Shown here one piece after another: positions 1 to 5,952 of a DNA stretch of 15,503 nucleotides. A model generated the notes under the pieces. It had not been told where the DNA came from and made no database searches. It worked only from the letters and a program-made list of their open reading frames with translations. Source of the DNA: Candidatus Caenarcanales bacterium (lineage in GTDB: Bacteria > Cyanobacteriota > Vampirovibrionia > LMEP-6097); assembly GCA_022447685.1 (NCBI GenBank), contig JAKVAO010000064.1:1-15503 (forward strand). The letters run 5' to 3'. Position numbers and translations under genes: made by a program. Position 1 is the first letter of the stretch. Every line of letters starts with the position of its first letter.

Positions 1-46
1 CTTCTTTATACAGTGTCTCTAAGTCGTAATCGCTTAATTTATGCAT
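1..46 (-). CDS. 5' end of an unrecognised leftward gene (partial)
   Basis: Reading the minus strand from 46, an ATG opens a frame of 15 codons (MHKLSDYDLETLYKE) that runs off the left edge. An in-frame TAG lies two codons upstream, so this ATG is the first possible ATG start. No Shine-Dalgarno is visible. Too little is present to identify a family. It would be divergent from the rightward ORF that starts about 50 bases away. Confidence 0.4.
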   Translation of the reverse strand, partial: MHKLSDYDLETLYKE

Positions 47-97
47 TTACTACTTAGACGAACTTTTACTGCTTTTGTTCCGAAATAATTAATTTAC

Positions 98-673
98 TTG
101 GTATTAAATGAATCATCGCGCTCTATATCTGAAGCCTTGGCACAAAAGTATGAATCTTTATCTGAAGAATATGGTTCAGAAGTACCAAACCTTGACAATA
201 TCCAAACAATCAAACCTGACTTTATCACCAACAAATTAAGTGAAGGCTTTTCAGCTTTAAAAGATTCCATTAAATCTATCACAGAACATTTTCAACCCTC
301 TTGGAATGCTTTACAATCTTTAAATGATTTTAGTAATAATAAAAGAGCATCTGAAGGAAATCCCTTAGCCCAAAAGTTACGAAATGCCATTAACCAAGAC
401 ACAAATTGGGAATTTAAAGGTATTGTTGAACCTAACCGACTAGTAAAGGATGAGCATATTGAAGCTTCTCGTTATAGAGGTAAATTAAACTTTGAAGGAA
501 ACCAATTCGATTTAGAGCTAATTGTTGGTAAAGACAATAAACCTCTAGCTTTAAGCTTATATGAGGATCAAGACTTTATTATGTCAGATGACTACTTTGC
601 CTTCTCTGATGCAAAAGATTTAGTTTTACAAGACAAAACACAACTTTCTCTACCAGGCTATACTTCATCTTAG
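98..673 (+). CDS. Hypothetical protein, 191 codons, TTG start or N-terminally truncated
   Basis: I do not recognise this protein. The frame is open only from 89; the first usable start is TTG at 98 and no ATG occurs until very late (the MSDDYF segment), so either TTG is used or the real 5' end has been lost. There is no SD before the TTG. The product would be acidic, polar and probably soluble, with no signal peptide or membrane segment. Residues about 10-80 look helical (LAQKYESLSEEYGSE, then EGFSALKDSIKSI); the C-terminal half alternates charged and hydrophobic residues, suggesting a small beta-rich domain (residues about 125-175). The next 400 bases hold no gene and then a broken recombinase follows, so a decayed or recently imported gene is possible. 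That it is coding at all rests on length and composition. Confidence 0.5.
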   Translation: MVLNESSRSISEALAQKYESLSEEYGSEVPNLDNIQTIKPDFITNKLSEGFSALKDSIKSITEHFQPSWNALQSLNDFSNNKRASEGNPLAQKLRNAINQDTNWEFKGIVEPNRLVKDEHIEASRYRGKLNFEGNQFDLELIVGKDNKPLALSLYEDQDFIMSDDYFAFSDAKDLVLQDKTQLSLPGYTSS

Positions 674-1075
674 TTTGAATATTTATTGATTCTTAGTTCT
701 AAGACTGGGTTGTAGGCATTAAGACTTACTTCTCATAAACCTTGATCTTATTACACCAGCGTATTGAGCAGTAGGGCTAAAGTTTAAGAAAGGGGTAAGT
801 TTTCGATAATACAAAGTATTAAACAATTATGCATAGCTATCACTGTCCCGCTAAGTGCAATTAATCTAAGTAACAGCCAACAGACTTGCTTAAATTATAA
901 AATCTGCAACTATGCTTAAACAGCAAATAAAAACTACTTGCAAAAGCCTAAAAATGTAAGTATTGCTCATATGTGTCTCTAAATTCAAATCATATTCGTA
1001 ATAAATGCGCTAGAGAAAGTATCAGTGATAGCATACTTAATATAAGTACTAGAAAAGCTTTGAGGTCAATCGTTA
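674..1075. other. Gene-free stretch upstream of the recombinase remnant
   Basis: No frame longer than about 40 codons is convincing here. One open run at about 961-1080 (reading YCSYVSLNSNHIRNKCARESIS) vaguely resembles the cysteine-containing ribbon that precedes the coiled coil in large serine recombinases. It ends at a stop just before the recognisable remnant, so it may be decayed recombinase sequence in another frame; this is weak. A small 6-bp inverted repeat (AAGTAT...ATACTT) lies at 1017-1038. No promoter or terminator stands out. Confidence 0.35.
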
Positions 1076-1660
1076 ATGCTTAAAAAGAAACAAAAACACA
1101 AAGATCTAGCAATAAATCAGTTTAGGACAACTGCTCACAAAGAAAGAGTGATGAAAAGAAATTTCTATGAGTATAGAAATAAGTATTTGAACATAGAAGA
1201 AATTACTAAAACCACTAACAAAAGCTTTGATAAAGGACAGTTACTTGCTATGCTCGAAACTCTATATCTAAGTATTGATAATCAACTCAATAAATTACTT
1301 GACCTAAAACTAAAAGAATTAATCGATGATGAAACTTATAAATCAAAGAAAGATCATCTTACTAGTGAAAAGTTATCAATCCAGAAAAATATGGAGTCAG
1401 ATATTTACTCACAAGACTATCGAAGAAACAAAGTAATTGAGATGTTTGATTTTTGCAGAGAAGCTCAGGATTTATTTGATAAAGGTGACTTTAAGCAAAA
1501 ACAAATTGTTCTTAAAGCTCTTGGCTCCCGCTTCTACCTATAAGACAAGAAACTTACTGTAGACCTAGCTGATGGCTTTAAATATATTAAAGAAGCAAAA
1601 GATATTGGATTGTTCGTAGATGACAGGTTCGCCACCCTTGATATTCAAGCTCAACCTAAC
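1076..1660 (+). pseudogene. Large serine recombinase, C-terminal remnant with an internal stop
   Basis: This is the C-terminal part of a large serine site-specific recombinase (resolvase/integrase type), the enzyme class that inserts and excises mobile elements. The evidence is the coiled-coil segment with LKLKELIDDETYKSKKDHL, then FDFCREAQDLFDKGDFKQKQ and LKALGSRFYL, in the order and spacing typical of these tails. The catalytic serine domain and most of the DNA-binding region are absent; an intact protein would be about 500 residues. At 1541-1543 a TAA interrupts the conserved tail: the same frame continues DKKLTVDLADGFKYIKEAK, which completes the family pattern, so one codon has probably mutated to a stop. 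The frame stays open to 1783, across the partial tRNA-Asp repeat. The gene therefore points into the attachment site, as expected for an integrase beside its target. Family resemblance stops near 1630. It is almost certainly non-functional. Confidence 0.75.
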
Positions 1661-1683
1661 AAAAAAGCCTCCGAAGAGGCTTT
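1661..1683 (-). terminator. Rho-independent terminator, UUCG loop, minus strand
   Basis: A perfect 8-bp stem (AAAGCCTC / GAGGCTTT, 1664-1671 with 1676-1683) encloses a 4-base loop. On the minus strand the loop reads TTCG and the stem is followed by a T6 run, the stronger orientation. On the plus strand it is followed by only TTTAATT-type sequence and could still serve the recombinase remnant. On the minus strand it lies just past a copy of the tRNA-Asp 3' end (CCA), so it would end a transcript coming from the tRNA side. Confidence 0.8.
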
Positions 1684-1690
1684 AATTAAG

Positions 1691-1711
1691 AATGGCGGAG
1701 ACGAAGGGACT
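1691..1711. repeat. Partial tRNA-Asp 3' end, probable att repeat (copy 1)
   Basis: These 21 bases are identical to 1899-1919, which covers the CCA, acceptor strand and part of the T arm of the intact tRNA-Asp plus two flanking bases. The identity ends abruptly at 1712. Duplicated tRNA 3' ends are the usual scar of site-specific integration, and a recombinase remnant abuts this copy. Confidence 0.7.
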
Positions 1712-1856
1712 GAGCCTGCGAAAATTGCGGTGCAATTTCCTTGTCTGCTTCGGGTGTCTCGACTAGAAAGTGGAAAAGTCTAGTCAAAGCAACCCTCAGC
1801 CTCGACACCTGCGTGAGCTGTGAGGGTTGAGAGTTTGAGTACCCAAATCTACACAT
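1712..1856. other. Hairpin-rich non-coding gap between the two tRNA-Asp 3' copies
   Basis: No gene is seen. Three inverted repeats lie in a row: AAATTGC/GCAATTT (1722-1728 with 1732-1738), GACTAGA/TCTAGTC (1761-1767 with 1779-1785) and AACCCTCA/TGAGGGTT (1791-1798 with 1821-1828). Inside the third, CTCGACACCTGCGTGA (1801-1816) resembles the variable-loop and anticodon-arm region of the neighbouring tRNA-Asp (minus strand), with a few extra bases. Reading minus, the block lies between the tRNA-Asp terminator and another CCA plus UUCG terminator, so it could be a small RNA, a decayed tRNA interrupted by an insertion, or the recombination site of a lost element. Which of these is undecided. Confidence 0.4.
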
Positions 1857-1896
1857 AAAAGAGAAAAACCCAGCTTTCGCCGGGCTTTTCTCTTTT
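1857..1896 (-). terminator. Terminator downstream of tRNA-Asp
   Basis: On the minus strand an A-rich arm leads into CCCGGC-GAAA-GCTGGG (6 pairs with one G-U and a GNRA loop), then a long T-rich tail (TTTTTCTCTTTT). Flanking A and T runs extend the stem. It begins 4 bases past the CCA of the tRNA and so ends the tRNA transcript; the symmetric design would also work on the plus strand. Confidence 0.85.
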
Positions 1897-1898
1897 AA

Positions 1899-1919
1899 AA
1901 TGGCGGAGACGAAGGGACT
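1899..1919. repeat. tRNA-Asp 3' end, probable att repeat (copy 2)
   Basis: The intact-tRNA copy of the 21-base repeat at 1691-1711; the two starts are 208 bases apart. It contains the CCA end, the 3' acceptor strand and part of the T stem. Confidence 0.7.
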
Positions 1920-1977
1920 CGAACCCTCGACCCCCTGCGTGACAGACAGGTGCTCTAACCAGCTGAGCTACGCCTCC
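1901..1977 (-). tRNA. tRNA-Asp (GTC)
   Basis: The minus strand folds as a complete cloverleaf. The acceptor stem is GGAGGCG/CGTCTCC with one G-U pair. T8 and A9 are followed by a D arm GCTC/GAGC whose loop contains GG. The anticodon stem is CCTGT/GCAGG with loop CTGTCAC, giving anticodon GTC. The T arm is GAGGG/CCCTT with loop TTCGAGT. Discriminator G73, as expected for Asp, is followed by an encoded CCA. A terminator follows directly. Its 3' end is duplicated upstream of the recombinase tail, so it appears to be the target of integrated elements, with the tRNA kept whole. Confidence 0.95.
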
Positions 1978-2005
1978 GCGAGTCGGTGTGATTTTGAGAG
2001 TTTTC

Positions 2006-2031
2006 TTCTCTGTAGCTCATCAGGTAGAGCA
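2006..2031 (+). other. tRNA-like 5' fragment on the plus strand
   Basis: TA followed by GCTC-ATCAGGTA-GAGC-A reproduces positions 8-26 of a bacterial tRNA, including a perfect 4-bp D stem and the GG of the D loop (2013-2031). The sequence that follows cannot form an anticodon arm, and no matching 3' half exists nearby, so this is a fragment, not a functional tRNA. A small hairpin (AGCAC/GTGCT plus T run, 2028-2043) starts at its end. It lies tail to head with another tRNA fragment at 2074-2091. Confidence 0.45.
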
Positions 2032-2073
2032 CTAAGTGCTTTTCTCTGTTATATTAGCTTTCGCTAATTTGCG

Positions 2074-2091
2074 GCTAAGCTACGCCTCCGC
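2074..2091 (-). repeat. Duplicated 5' end of tRNA-Asp
   Basis: On the minus strand this repeats the first part of tRNA-Asp (acceptor 5' strand, T8-A9 and the start of the D stem) with 17 of 18 bases matching 1962-1979; 14 bases are identical without a break. It diverges immediately afterwards. It is probably a remnant of a second tRNA-Asp copy or of an earlier integration and excision. Confidence 0.6.
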
Positions 2092-2150
2092 ATGCGTTAA
2101 AAAATATTAGCACATAAAGCAAGAAAACGTGTCATCATATCTATTGTCAA

Positions 2151-3206
2151 ATGAGTAAATTTTCAAATATCTTAAGAATATCACTCATCAGTCTTAGCCT
2201 ATTTGCAGGTAGCCTCAACGTCTTTGCTAGTCCCAGAGCCCAAAAGAACTTTAAGCTAAAAGCCTCGTATCAAGATGAATATTACAAGTCACCAATAAAT
2301 AAACAAATCAAACTTCTAAGCCTTAGCCACCTTAATGAAAAACTCTTACAAGATGGCGATTTCATTCACTTTAAAGCAAACAAACACTTAAGCAAGTACT
2401 ATGCACTTCCTGAAAACTCTAGACTCGAAACAAAAGTACAATTTGAGGCTGATAAAGAAAATAATTCCAAAACCAAACTCATTCTAAAAAATATAATCAC
2501 AGAGAATAACGAAAAAGTTCCTTGCTCTGGAGAACTTGAGCTTGATTTCGCTGCACAAAACAATCCAGTAGAAAACAATAAAGTAATTCGCTTTAGCTCA
2601 AATATTGTCACAAGTGGCTTGGTTGGAGCGGTAGATAGTATTCAATATGGTGGCATACCATTGCTGCTAGCATCCAATGGATTCTCAGCTTTGACAGCAG
2701 CTAGCCTTGGCGCAATCAAAGGTGCTGTAGATTCTAGCCGCTACAAAAGAAAAAAAATCAACCTTGCAAGCAACAGCCTCATCAAAGTAAAAGTGCTGAA
2801 AGATCTAGATTTTGATCAAACAAAATTAAGTGACTATCAAAGTATTCAATTAGCAAACGCTGAATCAATGGGAATAAACCTGGAAGTGAAAAAATGCAAG
2901 CAAGTTTACTCATATAATTTTGGTGATTCACTTAGTTTAGAACTAGATATATCGAATTATTCAGGAATTGATTTCGATATTAGCGACCTAATATTAGTAA
3001 ACGAAGATAATTCCCAGGAGTTTTTACTAAATCCATTTTTATCAGGCTTTTCAAGCACTAATTTCACGATTAAATCCAATTCACACAAAAATTACAAGAT
3101 CACATATTCCCTTGGAGATTTTGAAGCAAGTGACAATTATCAGCTTAGAATTCTTGATCCACTAAGCCAGAAACAAAATATTTATTTCCCCGTAAAAATT
3201 ATTTAA
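2151..3206 (+). CDS. Secreted protein of unknown function, 351 aa
   Basis: I do not recognise the family. The N-terminus is a clear Sec signal peptide: a short charged start, a hydrophobic core (residues about 7-22), and a probable signal peptidase I site after VFA at residue 26. The mature part has a polar mixed region (27-150) containing one Cys (CSGELELD). A Gly/Ala-rich hydrophobic stretch follows at about 156-193 (LVGAVDSIQYGG, then ALTAASLGAIKGAVD), ending in a basic cluster RYKRKK that may sit in or on a membrane. The C-terminal ~110 residues are rich in alternating hydrophobic residues (SLELDISNYSGIDFDISDLI) and resemble a beta-sandwich (Ig-like) domain. The ATG is the only early start and gives the full signal peptide; there is no SD. 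It ends 23 bases before efp and may share no transcript with it, since efp has its own promoter motif. Confidence 0.75.
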   Translation: MSKFSNILRISLISLSLFAGSLNVFASPRAQKNFKLKASYQDEYYKSPINKQIKLLSLSHLNEKLLQDGDFIHFKANKHLSKYYALPENSRLETKVQFEADKENNSKTKLILKNIITENNEKVPCSGELELDFAAQNNPVENNKVIRFSSNIVTSGLVGAVDSIQYGGIPLLLASNGFSALTAASLGAIKGAVDSSRYKRKKINLASNSLIKVKVLKDLDFDQTKLSDYQSIQLANAESMGINLEVKKCKQVYSYNFGDSLSLELDISNYSGIDFDISDLILVNEDNSQEFLLNPFLSGFSSTNFTIKSNSHKNYKITYSLGDFEASDNYQLRILDPLSQKQNIYFPVKII

Positions 3207-3209
3207 AAG

Positions 3210-3218
3210 TGTTAGAAT
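3210..3218 (+). promoter_or_regulatory. Extended -10 promoter of efp
   Basis: TG-T-TAGAAT is an extended -10 motif lying 11 bases before the efp ATG. No good -35 is seen at the usual distance, which is common for extended -10 promoters. The start site would lie only about 5 bases before the ATG, leaving almost no leader, in keeping with the missing SD. Confidence 0.4.
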
Positions 3219-3229
3219 AACTCTAGCTT

Positions 3230-3796
3230 ATGTATACTCCTACGGATTTCAAAAACGGCTTAACCCTTGAGTGGAAAGGGGATTTGTACCAAGTTGTTGA
3301 ATTTTTACATGTAAAACCTGGTAAAGGTGCAGCTTTCGTTAGAACCAAATTAAAGAACTTAAATAATAAGAAAACTATTGAAGCTTCTTTCAGAATGAAC
3401 GAACAATTCAAGCCAGCTCACGTAGAGAAATCTGAAATGCAGTATTTATACCAGAGTGGTGATAACTATGCATTCATGGATATGAAAAGCTATGAGCAGA
3501 TGGAACTTTCCAAGTCAGATCTTGGTTCTAATGTTACTGACTTCCTCAAAGAAGAAATGGTGGTAATGGTTGCAAGCTGCGATGGCAAAATTTTAAATGC
3601 AGAGCTTTCAAACTCTATTGAACTCGAAGTTACAGAGACTGCACCTAATGAGAAAGGAAACACTTCTTCAGGTGGTTCTAAACCTGCAATACTTGAAACT
3701 GGTGCTAGTATAGATGTACCTTTCTTCGTAAATATCGGTGATAAGATTCGTCTTAATCCTCAGACTAGAGAATACCAAGATAGAGTTAAAGCATAG
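3230..3796 (+). CDS. efp: Translation elongation factor P
   Basis: EF-P binds ribosomes stalled on proline runs, between the P and E sites, and helps peptide bonds form. The sequence has the normal length (188 aa) and three-domain layout. The N-terminal KOW-like domain starts TDFKNGLTLEWKGDLYQVVEF, trimmed by three residues at its beginning compared with many homologues. The loop HVKPGKGAAFVRTKLKN carries the tip residue Lys32, the one modified in other bacteria. Two OB-fold domains follow, ending in GDKIRLNPQTREYQDRV. A lysine at the tip excludes the EarP/rhamnosyl-arginine type; which lysine modification is used cannot be told from here. It is followed after 21 bases by accB. It has no SD; the extended -10 box just upstream suggests a nearly leaderless message. 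Identity is certain. Confidence 0.97.
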   Translation: MYTPTDFKNGLTLEWKGDLYQVVEFLHVKPGKGAAFVRTKLKNLNNKKTIEASFRMNEQFKPAHVEKSEMQYLYQSGDNYAFMDMKSYEQMELSKSDLGSNVTDFLKEEMVVMVASCDGKILNAELSNSIELEVTETAPNEKGNTSSGGSKPAILETGASIDVPFFVNIGDKIRLNPQTREYQDRVKA

Positions 3797-3817
3797 TTTA
3801 AATTTGAGATATATATC

Positions 3818-4318
3818 ATGACCAAAACATTAGAAAAAGACAATACGGCAAAAGTAACAGTACCAGTAGATGCAATTAACCAGCTTGCTGAGATACTTAA
3901 AGTACAAGATTTAACAGAAATCGAAGTTGAGTTAGAGGATTGGGGTAAGATCAAAGTTCGTAAAGAAGCATCTAACCTAGTAGTTTCTAGTCCTGTTGCA
4001 GCAAGTTCAAACGCAGCTGCTGATCCTACTGCTAGTGCTCCAGCTAACAGTCCTGCTGCAAGTGAAAATTCTAATCTTTTTGAAGTTAAGTCACCTATGG
4101 TTGGTACTTTCTATGCTGCTCCATCACCTGAAGCTGATGCTTTCATTAAAGTTGGTGACAAAGTTAAGAAAGGTGATACTTTATGCATTGTTGAAGCCAT
4201 GAAATTAATGAATGAGTTACCAGCAGACGTTTCTGGAACTGTCAAAGAAATTTGTGTTAGCGATGCACAAGCTATATCATTCGGTGAGGTTCTTATCAAA
4301 ATAGAACCAGATGCCTAG
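3818..4318 (+). CDS. accB: Biotin carboxyl carrier protein of acetyl-CoA carboxylase
   Basis: This carries CO2 on biotin between biotin carboxylase and carboxyltransferase in acetyl-CoA carboxylase, the first committed step of fatty-acid synthesis. There are three parts: an N-terminal domain (1-50, QLAEILKVQDLTEIEVELEDWGKIKVRK), an Ala/Pro/Ser-rich flexible linker (about 55-85), and a C-terminal biotinyl domain (86-166) beginning FEVKSPMVGTFYAAPSPEA. The biotinylated residue is Lys129 in EAMKLMNEL. The length of 166 aa is normal. It lies 21 bases after efp, the pairing seen in many cyanobacteria and relatives, and overlaps the rnc start by 8 bases, so translation of the two is probably coupled. 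Confidence 0.97.
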   Translation: MTKTLEKDNTAKVTVPVDAINQLAEILKVQDLTEIEVELEDWGKIKVRKEASNLVVSSPVAASSNAAADPTASAPANSPAASENSNLFEVKSPMVGTFYAAPSPEADAFIKVGDKVKKGDTLCIVEAMKLMNELPADVSGTVKEICVSDAQAISFGEVLIKIEPDA

Positions 4319-4988
4319 TAGTTTTTTTGAAAACTATATCCAAAAAGAAAGCTTAGAAAAATCAGAGCTACTAGCTCAGGCATTGACTCATAAATCTTGT
4401 TCCAAAGAAGATAGAACTATAGCGAACTACGAGAGACTTGAATTTCTTGGTGATGCTGTATTGAAATTGGTTTTCAGTGAATATTTATTCGCTAAATTTC
4501 CAGAAGAAGAAGAAGGAAATCTTTCCAAATATAGATCCAGATTAATATCAGATGATTTACTCGCCAAACTTGCTGACATTTCAGGTCTCAAAAAATTTGT
4601 GCGCATCGGTAAAATGCTCCGAGGTCAAAAGAATATCCCAGAATCTGTCTATGGTGATGCACTCGAAGCATTACTAGGAGTCATTTATCTTGAATATAAC
4701 TATGATAAAGCGAAAAACTTTATCTTAGAACTCTGGGATGATCATATAGAAACTGCTATCAAAGAATCAATAGATAAAAACTTCAAAGCCCTTCTCATAG
4801 AAAAAATCCAAGCCAAGCATGGCAAAGCACCTGAGTTCAAAATAATCAAAAGTACTGGTCAAGCTCACGATATGGATTTTGTAGTTGGTGTCTTCTTTGA
4901 AGATCAGCTTTTAGCGACTGGAGAAGGTAAATCTAAAAAAATAGCAGGACAACTTGCAGCAAAGGCCGCACTTCAGGGTATGATTTAA
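4311..4988 (+). CDS. rnc: Ribonuclease III
   Basis: Endonuclease cutting double-stranded RNA, used in rRNA precursor processing and in turnover of structured or antisense-paired RNAs. The catalytic domain (about 1-150) has the signature ERLEFLGD with Glu41, Glu44 and Asp48, and the second metal-binding segment GDALEALLG with Asp116 and Glu119, equivalent to E. coli Glu38, Glu41, Asp45, Asp114 and Glu117. A double-stranded RNA-binding domain follows (about 157-224), ending GKSKKIAGQLAAKAALQGM. All active-site residues are present and 225 aa is usual. The ATG lies inside the end of accB (8-base overlap) and there is no SD, which fits translational coupling. argB starts 4 bases after the stop. 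Confidence 0.96.
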   Translation: MPSSFFENYIQKESLEKSELLAQALTHKSCSKEDRTIANYERLEFLGDAVLKLVFSEYLFAKFPEEEEGNLSKYRSRLISDDLLAKLADISGLKKFVRIGKMLRGQKNIPESVYGDALEALLGVIYLEYNYDKAKNFILELWDDHIETAIKESIDKNFKALLIEKIQAKHGKAPEFKIIKSTGQAHDMDFVVGVFFEDQLLATGEGKSKKIAGQLAAKAALQGMI

Positions 4989-4992
4989 TTGC

Positions 4993-5856
4993 ATGAGCCC
5001 TCAAACAGATATTGATAGAGTAAAGATATTAGCTGAAGCTTTACCTTATATCCAAAAATTCCATTCTAAGATTTTCGTGATCAAGTATGGTGGTTCAGCT
5101 TTAACTGATCCAGAAATAGAAAAGAGTACTATAAATGATTTGGTTTTACTTAATAGCGTCGGCATCAAAGTAGTTCTAGTTCATGGTGGTGGTCCAGAAA
5201 TTAATAAAATGCTAGAAAAACTTGGCAAGGAAATCAAGTTTGAAAATGGTCTAAGGCATACAGATTCAGAAACTATGGAAGTAGTAGAAATGGTACTGCA
5301 TGGTAAAGTCCAAAGAAGACTAGTAAGTGCAATTAACACTGCTGGAGCCAAGGCTTTCGGTTTTTCAGGAAGAGATGGGAGAATCATGATCGCTAAAAGA
5401 CACTCAGCGAGTAATGAAGGTAACATGGTTGGTGAAATTAAAAGCTCTAGTTTAGATCTAATTCACGACATTCATAAACTAGGTATGATCCCTGTTATCA
5501 GCTCCATTGCCCCTGATGAGAATGGACAAGCATATAATATTAACGCTGATAGCATGGCGGCAGAGCTTGCAATAAGTTTACAAGCAGACAAATTAATGTT
5601 AATGACTGATACTCCAGGTATACTTCTCGACAAAAACAATCCAGAATCTTTAATCAAAGAAATGGATTTAATCAGAGCTGAAGAACTAGTGATTACTGAT
5701 GTAGTTCAAGGTGGCATGATCCCTAAAACCGAGTGTTGCATTAAATCTATCAAAGCTGGAGTACAAAAAGCTGTCATCTTAAATGGTTTGCAGCAACATA
5801 GCCTTCTACTAGACACCTTTACAGATGCTGGTTCTGGAACTATGATTTGTTATTAA
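4993..5856 (+). CDS. argB: Acetylglutamate kinase
   Basis: Phosphorylates N-acetyl-L-glutamate with ATP, the second step of arginine synthesis in the cytoplasm. Visible motifs are FVIKYGGSA (Lys31, phosphate binding), VHGGGPEIN (64-71), GFSGRDG (123-129), YNINADSMAAELA (181-193), LMLMTDTPGIL and GGMIPK (240-245, Lys245). The N-terminal helix before the first strand (RVKILAEALPYIQKF) is the feature that links dimers into a ring in arginine-inhibited hexameric enzymes such as that of Thermotoga, so feedback inhibition by arginine is likely. PII control, known in cyanobacteria, cannot be judged here. It ends the efp-accB-rnc-argB block. No strong terminator follows; a perfect inverted repeat lies 39 bases after the stop but belongs more likely to the next gene. 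Confidence 0.96.
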   Translation: MSPQTDIDRVKILAEALPYIQKFHSKIFVIKYGGSALTDPEIEKSTINDLVLLNSVGIKVVLVHGGGPEINKMLEKLGKEIKFENGLRHTDSETMEVVEMVLHGKVQRRLVSAINTAGAKAFGFSGRDGRIMIAKRHSASNEGNMVGEIKSSSLDLIHDIHKLGMIPVISSIAPDENGQAYNINADSMAAELAISLQADKLMLMTDTPGILLDKNNPESLIKEMDLIRAEELVITDVVQGGMIPKTECCIKSIKAGVQKAVILNGLQQHSLLLDTFTDAGSGTMICY

Positions 5857-5894
5857 GTTATTGAATTGATCAAAATATTACAAGTGAAGCTCGG

Positions 5895-5931
5895 GTGGAT
5901 AAATTAGAAGTTAAAACTCTATTTTATCCAC
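5895..5931. repeat. Perfect 9-bp inverted repeat before the DUF4143 ATPase gene
   Basis: GTGGATAAA (5895-5903) and TTTATCCAC (5923-5931) are exact inverses separated by 19 bases. The right arm ends 6 bases before a TATAAT box, so the pair would straddle the -35 region. No T run follows, which argues against a terminator of argB. It may be an operator or a weak transcript-end hairpin. Confidence 0.5.
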
Positions 5932-5937
5932 TTGGTG

Positions 5938-5943
5938 TATAAT
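5938..5943 (+). promoter_or_regulatory. -10 box (TATAAT) of the DUF4143 ATPase gene
   Basis: A perfect TATAAT begins 15 bases before the ATG at 5953 with no convincing -35 at 16-18 bases. Transcription would start at about 5950, at or next to the start codon, implying a leaderless message. Confidence 0.4.
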
Positions 5944-5952
5944 GATAATGTG

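Noticed and set aside
1661..1856. tmRNA 3' domain on the minus strand
   Set aside because: The CCA end and hairpins invite the idea, but the T loop is incomplete, no tmRNA 5' signature or tag ORF is seen, and the space between the terminators is too short.
2006..2043. Functional tRNA on the plus strand
   Set aside because: Only the D-arm module is present; no anticodon arm, T arm or acceptor partner can be folded.
5932..5952. TTG/GTG start for the DUF4143 ATPase at 5932-5937
   Set aside because: These codons overlap or precede the TATAAT box, and the family similarity begins after the ATG at 5953.
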